Assembly (NCBI GenBank): GCA_963693365.1
Contig: CAVNZM010000001.1
Location: 558,001 to 622,000 of the forward strand
From: Amoebidium appalachense
Lineage: Eukaryota > Ichthyosporea
Direction of reading: 5' to 3'
DNA length: 64,000 nt
Shown here: positions 60,951-64,000 of the stretch, piece after piece
Position numbering within the stretch: the stretch's first letter is position 1
Layout of the letters: each line of letters begins with the position of its first letter
Position numbers and translations under genes: made by a program
Notes under the pieces: model-generated
Database searches by the model: none
The model's input: the letters and a program-made list of their open reading frames with translations, nothing else
Told to the model about the DNA's origin: nothing

Positions 60951-63855
60951 ATGTCGACCGAGAGCATTGACCATGTAGCCATTCAGTTCGAGAAGGCAGT
61001 CACCATCACCGACAGCCTCGAGCTGCCAAAATGTAGGTGCATACGTGGGGGCCGTGTGGTGTAGAGTGGGGGGATTACAAGCCTTATTCCAAGAGACTTT
61101 AAGCTGACGTATACAGCATTGACCAAGCTTAGACAGGAGGTATCACACAGTTAAGCCACATGAGAATTGCCCAAAAGCAAGCAAATTTGGCTCGTCCCGC
61201 TGTTCTGACGATTACCTCTAACACACTCGCCTCACAGGCAAAAATGGCAAGTCACTGAGTCTGGTGCGTGAAAGCAGCAGCAGCAGTGTGAGGAGTTTGG
61301 ATCTCAGTGAGGTGGGGTGTAAGTGTTTGATGACAAATAGAATGTTGTGCGAGTGTGGATTTGCCCGTGGCACAAAAAGATATTTCGTTGGTTTTGACAC
61401 TGGACGAAAAAGCGAGCATCTCTTTGGTTCATTTGTTTTCGATACCTGCCCAAGCTTCCGCCGGTTACTCTAGAATGATTTTGGAGCTAGATACTGTTGT
61501 GTAAGGATCGTCAGTTGGGTGGGAAGTTGGGTCGTATAACAGAGCAATAAAAGCAGCAGAGGTACTTAATATGGATGGGGCAGTTTATTTTATTTTATTT
61601 GTTTGTTTGTTTTTTTTTCATTTTTTTTTTGTTGGGGGGGAGGGGGGGGGGGGATAAGAAAGCAGCCGTTCAACAAATTATTGCTTGTGCAATAATCTGA
61701 TGTGTGTTTGTGTGTTTCTCTTTGTTTCACCCAACCACCAACATCACCATTGCCGCCGCCACCAACCATAGAAACCACCACCACCATTTATAAAGGACCT
61801 CAGCAGCTTAGCCGGTCTGATGTTTTGACACAAAACGCACAGCCCGATGCTGAAGAAACAGCCGAGGCACGGGAGGCAGCGGCGGCGCAAGTGATTGCAG
61901 AGTTTCAGTGCATGTTGGAGGAACGCACAAAGTTCCATCTAGGCTACCCATACAACCTGGATTTCGACTATGGTGCCCTGGGCCCCCTCCAGAAATACTC
62001 CATCAACAACCTGGGCGACCCTTTTGTTGAGAGCAACTACGGCGTTCACTCACGACAGTTCGAGGTTAGGCTTCCATCACAGTAGCAAAACGCTGCTAAT
62101 GGTTCATGTGACGGTGCGCCTGCATTCTTTTTACCTGTACCCTCATATAATGCAACTGGCTGTGCACCTGTATACATTCCACCTCTACCTCGTATCATCA
62201 TTTATTTGCATGGAAAAACACATTAGATATGATCATTCTAACCTACAAGGAGATGATTTGCAAAGTGCACAATGTCATGCAAGAGTCGTATTCTTACGTC
62301 AAAACAAATCTGCTGCGTGCTAACACTGGGGGGCAGGTTGGGGTGTTGCATTGGTTTGCCCGACTGTGGGAGATTGAGCTGGACGACTATTGGGGCTACA
62401 TAACAAACTGTGGCACCGAGGGCAACCTGCACGGCATTCTGGTTGGCCGAGAGGTGCTGGCCGATGGTGTGCTCTATGCCTCGCGTGAGACGCACTACTC
62501 CGGTGGGTCTATGTGTTTTGTGTGTTATGAGATCGTGGTGAATGCATTACATGAATTTTGTTCAAACCACTCTGCTTATATAACATTGAATCCTTCGCAC
62601 CACTTGAGGCCGGCACGTTGTTCTAAGGGATTGGGGCCGTGTCACTGTATGCATTTTCTCTTTTGCCTATGTCTGTCTTTGTCTGATACCCCTGTATCAG
62701 ACAAAGACAAAGTTATTTGTGTTCTAACGTGAGCATGAAATTGATAGGAGCCAACAAAAAGTGAACGTAAAAAATAAGCAAATTTATCTAATATCTCTGA
62801 AGCAAAATTATCTAATGACTTTGTGTCAAGTTTCATAACTTTCCTTCAGCATTCGAGAGGTCCAGCCAACGACGATTTTCACGTTTTTTTTATATTCAAT
62901 ATTCAGTGCAGTACATAACTTCACTCAAGCATTGCAGGGGTTCAGTGAAGACGATTTATTTCCTATCAAGCTGAATCCTCAACAGAGTCCGTAAATCCTG
63001 GCTGGGCAGACCGGTTAAGTCAGTTAGAATCAGTGTGAACAGGTGTAAGCACAGCTGTTTTTCTTCAAGAACAAAATGCACGAAGCGCCCGGGCTCCATC
63101 ACCATCATAGGCCAACGCAATAGTTTATGCACGAGAGTGCTTCTGCAGGGCCGACTGGAAGGGATGGGAGTGGGGGGTGGGGGGGAGGGGAGGGGGGTTG
63201 GGAAGAGGTACACTACGGCTGGAGTGTGGTCCGGGGAGGAGGGGGGAGGGGGAGGGGGGATAGGCTATTTTGTGCATGCTTTGTAAGTAGATTGAACCGA
63301 TTACCCATACATACTCTCGTAAAAGAAGATGCTGACGTTGGGGGTGGGGGGCAGTATTTAAAGCCGGCATGATGTACCGTATGCCCCTGGTCAAGGTGGC
63401 CACCCAGCTTACCGGAGAGATAGACCTGGAAGACTTCCGCACACAGCTTCTGGCCAACGCGGGGCGGCCAGCCATTGTCAATGTCAACATTGGCACGACG
63501 GTCAAGGGTGCCGTTGACGACCTAGACGGTGTCATTGCTACACTCAAAGCCTGTGGTTACAGCGAGGACCGCTTCTTCATCCATTGCGACGGCGCGCTTT
63601 TCGGGCTGATGCTTCCCTTTGTGAAGCAGGCAGCTCAGGTCAATTTCAAGAAGCCCATCGGGTCAGTCTCAGTTTCAGGCCACATGCCCCACGCCCTGCG
63701 GCGTCGTCATTACGCGACAGTGCCACATCAAGAAGCTGTCCCAGGAGATCGAGTACCTCAACAGCAAGGACGCAACCATTATGGGTAGCCGTAACGGCCA
63801 TGCACCACTGTACATGTGGTACACGCTCAATCGCAAGGGCTAAAGCGGTACAAGC
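60951..63855 (+). CDS. Serine decarboxylase homologue (PLP-dependent group II decarboxylase), damaged in last exon
   Basis: In plants this enzyme decarboxylates serine to ethanolamine. Exons inferred are 60951-61032 ([16 protein letters not shown]), 61238-61311, 61804 or 61843 to 62064, 62337-62502 and from 63355, with matching phases. Hallmarks are [89 protein letters not shown] and [12 protein letters not shown]. In the family SGH is followed by the lysine that binds PLP. Here about 11 bases are missing after SGH, removing that lysine and shifting the frame. The next frame still reads [20 protein letters not shown], then meets TAA near 63841. The family call is firm; whether the gene is active is not. 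Confidence 0.8.
61594..61655. repeat. T-rich and poly-G tract in serine decarboxylase intron
   Basis: A (TTTA)n/(TTTG)n patch, T runs and then a G run just upstream of the third exon. Confidence 0.85.
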
Positions 63856-64000
63856 CCCAATGCGCACAGGCATGCACACACAGAAACAAACAAACACGGA
63901 CACATGCATGCACACCTATACAAGCCTGATACAAGCGTAGCTTGACGTAATAGCCCACACGTCCCTGGACATGTGGTAGACCCCCCCCCCCCCCCCCCCT

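Overview
The window is eukaryotic nuclear DNA, most likely from a unicellular alga or another protist. The genes are split by spliceosomal introns. Long poly-G/poly-C runs and (CA)n, (GA)n and (CT)n arrays are very common, and LTR retrotransposons fill much of the middle. One gene resembles the plant-type serine decarboxylase, so a green-lineage host is plausible, but the sequence does not settle it. Two scaffold gaps (10097-10596 and 46274-46773) are each exactly 500 N, so the joins across them are placeholders.

Host genes that can be rebuilt from splice sites and matching phases are: a GT43 glucuronyltransferase-like gene (+, 1335-7593, eight exons); a type II membrane glycosyltransferase-like gene (-, 36221 to about 32700, four exons seen); a signal-anchor protein joined to a zinc-ribbon exon (-, 48685-47094); a complete seven-exon SLC35A-type nucleotide-sugar transporter (-, 58162-52157); and a serine decarboxylase homologue (+, 60951 to about 63850). 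Three of these five act in Golgi glycosylation.

The regions 8.3-19.5 kb and 37-51 kb are a graveyard of Ty1/copia elements. Three LTR families (here A, B and C) have GAGTGGGGA-type polypurine tracts and a primer-binding site complementary to the anticodon arm of initiator tRNA-Met. A separate non-autonomous LTR element with apparently identical 606-bp LTRs and a 5-bp target duplication lies at 21638-24333.

The most unusual system is a miniature LTR retrotransposon (TRIM-like, about 660 bp) present in three complete copies, at 14192, 41325 and 42991. All three are nested in copia sequence and flanked by 5-bp duplications. Each LTR (about 290 bp) contains a 73-nt tRNA gene with intact A and B boxes and a T5 terminator, giving six tRNA genes in all. 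The layout parallels the plant Cassandra elements, which carry 5S rRNA in their LTRs, but with a tRNA. An uninterrupted copy of the target of copy 1 is present at 44896-45792.

A second notable block (10597-14142) is virus-like. It encodes a VLTF3-type late transcription factor on the minus strand, convergent with a lysine-repeat-rich putative structural protein and two small proteins. Several reading frames are broken in G/C runs.
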